The translations under genes and the position numbers were made by a program. Source: an uncultured Aquimarina sp. (GTDB lineage Bacteria > Bacteroidota > Bacteroidia > Flavobacteriales > Flavobacteriaceae). From it: a stretch of DNA of 8,833 nt. Position 1 is the first letter of the stretch. Each line of letters starts with the position of its first letter. This document shows positions 7,432 to 8,833 of the stretch, piece by piece. Location: contig CALGNG010000141.1 in NCBI GenBank assembly GCA_937958735.1, positions 1 to 8,833 on the forward strand, written 5' to 3'. A model generated the notes under the pieces. The model had not been told where the DNA came from. It saw nothing but the letters and a program-made list of their open reading frames with translations, and did no database searches.

Positions 7432-8833
7432 TTAGAACTTATAATTAAAACCTATACGCAGTACTTGGGTTTCAAAATAGTTTTCGTAGAGGGTGGTTAG
7501 CCCTTCTGTACGGATGCGCTCTTTTATTCCAAAGCGATTAAAAATGTCGCTAAACGATAGTGTAAATTCTCCTTTATTATTAAATGCTTTCTTTTTTGCT
7601 CCAATATCTATAGAACTTCTTTCAAAGCGTTTGCCTTGTGGGACATTACGTTCGGAATTATATAATCCTGTAATTTGGAAGTTAATGCCTAGCGGTAGTT
7701 CCAGTTGGTTATTTAGCTTAAAGTCTCCAGCATTTTCTCTGGATTTATTAATTCTAAAGTTTCTTCTAAAAGGAAATAATAGTTCTCCCTCAAAGTCATC
7801 AATCCTATTTGTAAAAAAATTAGCATTCGCCGATAATTTCCAGTATTGGGTAATTGATTGACTAAAAAGTAGTTCTATACCACTATTGTTGGCATTTCCA
7901 ATGTTTTGATATATTTTGTTTACAATATCAAAATTTGGATTGGAGGTATCGGTGTTTAAAATTCGTAAAAATTGATTTTCGATTAAACCAATATAAAAAG
8001 AGGTGTATAAATAACCTTTTTGCCAAGAGTATTTGTGGGCAATTTCAAACTTATTGGTTAGTTGTGGTCGTGAGTATGGGTTTCCTACTTTTAACAGTTC
8101 GGGGTCGTCAAACTTTGGAAACACACGCAGTTCTGGTTCGCCAGGGCGGTCTATACGACGGTTAAAAAAAGCAGAAAATTTATTGCTTCCATTTAGTTTA
8201 TAGGTAAAACGAATATTGGGGAATAATTCAAAATAATCATAAGCATCATTTCTATCATAAAAAGTATTGTTAGGATCTACCTCGTAAAGTACTTTAGTAT
8301 ATTCGGCTCTTACACCTGCTTCAATATCAAAATGTTCTTTTTCTAATACATAGTTTCCGTACCCTGCATAAATTTCTTCATTCCAATTAGAAAAAGACCC
8401 AATACCTTCGAAAAGTATAGAGTTTTCTCCAGGTGTAATGGTGTATTCTACAGGTAAATCCCTGTAATTAAACTTTAATCCTGTTTCGATTTTTCCATTT
8501 TTTAAAGGCTTGGCGTAATCGGTAGAAATACTTACATTATTTTCTACAGCAAGGATGTTGGTTTTGTCTCTTCCTATACGTACGGCAGAGCTATCGTTAA
8601 GGGAGTAGGTTTCGTCTTCCAAACCTTGGGAGTATAATACATATCCAGACAAGCTATGCCCTTGTTGTTTAAATTTGTGCTTATACTTGGCTGCTACGTT
8701 TATAAAGCGGGTTACCTCTTCTTCTCTCCAAGTGTATAAACGTTCTCTTAGATTGTTGTTTTGGTTTATAAAAGCTACATGGGAGGTGTCTATATGCTTT
8801 TCTCTATCGTATAACCCAGATATAGTTATGCTA
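7432..8833 (-). CDS. TonB-dependent-receptor-like outer-membrane beta-barrel protein, C-terminal part
   Basis: The minus-strand frame is open from the right edge of the window to the TAA at 7432-7434. The TTG at 8652 that could look like a start is internal, since 60 more codons upstream read without a stop (including SGLYDREKHIDTSHVAF). The 466 visible residues are alternating polar/aromatic beta-strands with turns rich in Asn, Asp and Gly, typical of an outer-membrane barrel. Segments such as FDIEAGVRAEYT, ELFPNIRFTYKLNGSNKFSA, RIDRPGEPELRVFPKFDDP, NIGNANNSGIELLF and the C-terminal LRIGFNYKF (final Phe) fit the Bacteroidota outer-membrane beta-barrel family (PF14905 type). These proteins are usually about 800 residues, so the signal peptide, carboxypeptidase-like domain and plug should lie outside the window. 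The ligand is unknown. It converges on the siderophore genes and is not in their operon, so a siderophore role is only a possibility. Confidence 0.85.
   Translation of the reverse strand, partial: SITISGLYDREKHIDTSHVAFINQNNNLRERLYTWREEEVTRFINVAAKYKHKFKQQGHSLSGYVLYSQGLEDETYSLNDSSAVRIGRDKTNILAVENNVSISTDYAKPLKNGKIETGLKFNYRDLPVEYTITPGENSILFEGIGSFSNWNEEIYAGYGNYVLEKEHFDIEAGVRAEYTKVLYEVDPNNTFYDRNDAYDYFELFPNIRFTYKLNGSNKFSAFFNRRIDRPGEPELRVFPKFDDPELLKVGNPYSRPQLTNKFEIAHKYSWQKGYLYTSFYIGLIENQFLRILNTDTSNPNFDIVNKIYQNIGNANNSGIELLFSQSITQYWKLSANANFFTNRIDDFEGELLFPFRRNFRINKSRENAGDFKLNNQLELPLGINFQITGLYNSERNVPQGKRFERSSIDIGAKKKAFNNKGEFTLSFSDIFNRFGIKERIRTEGLTTLYENYFETQVLRIGFNYKF

Noticed and set aside
7493..8165. 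Two plus-strand open frames opposite the receptor gene
   Set aside because: The minus-strand frame is a coherent outer-membrane barrel running to a terminal Phe; the opposite frames show no family features.
8650..8652. TTG as the start codon of the receptor
   Set aside because: The frame continues without a stop to the window edge and the extra 60 residues are barrel-like, so the TTG is internal.

Overview
The window reads as chromosomal DNA of a marine flavobacterium (Bacteroidota, probably Flavobacteriaceae). The base composition is strongly AT-rich and gene starts mostly lack a Shine-Dalgarno sequence. One secreted protein ends in a type IX secretion (Por) sorting domain, an exact Bacteroidota -7 promoter element (TAnnTTTG) is present, and an outer-membrane beta-barrel receptor of a Bacteroidota type lies at the right edge. 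The genus cannot be fixed from the sequence.

Layout: (1) 1-873, the 3' two-thirds of enolase, closed by a strong terminator. (2) 1122-3260, a secreted multi-domain GH16 glycosidase resembling kappa-carrageenase. It carries a Big_2 domain, two cysteine-rich CBM5/12-like modules and a T9SS tail, sits behind palindromic upstream elements, and is closed by its own terminator. (3) 3261-3848, a non-coding stretch of about 590 bp; its last 60 bp hold a putative promoter flanked by operator-like palindromes. (4) 3849-6691, a tight two-gene operon: a group II PLP-dependent amino-acid decarboxylase and a lysine/ornithine/diamine N-hydroxylase, the first two steps of hydroxamate siderophore synthesis (desferrioxamine/bisucaberin type). 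(5) 6692-7431, no intact gene, but apparently the frameshifted and stop-ridden remains of a small multi-pass membrane protein, followed by a long AT-rich hairpin. (6) 7432-8833, minus strand, the C-terminal part of a TonB-dependent-receptor-like outer-membrane protein, convergent with the rest.

Functional picture: the GH16 enzyme would be exported through Sec and T9SS to attack red-algal sulfated galactan. The decarboxylase/hydroxylase pair would turn lysine (or ornithine) into an N-hydroxy-diamine. The acyltransferase and the NIS synthetase needed to finish a siderophore are not in the window, and the DNA directly downstream is a decayed gene. The pair may therefore be a truncated pathway, or the remaining genes may lie elsewhere. 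The most interesting non-coding signals are the paired operator-like elements around the siderophore promoter, the remnant gene, and the inverted repeat at 7339-7399.
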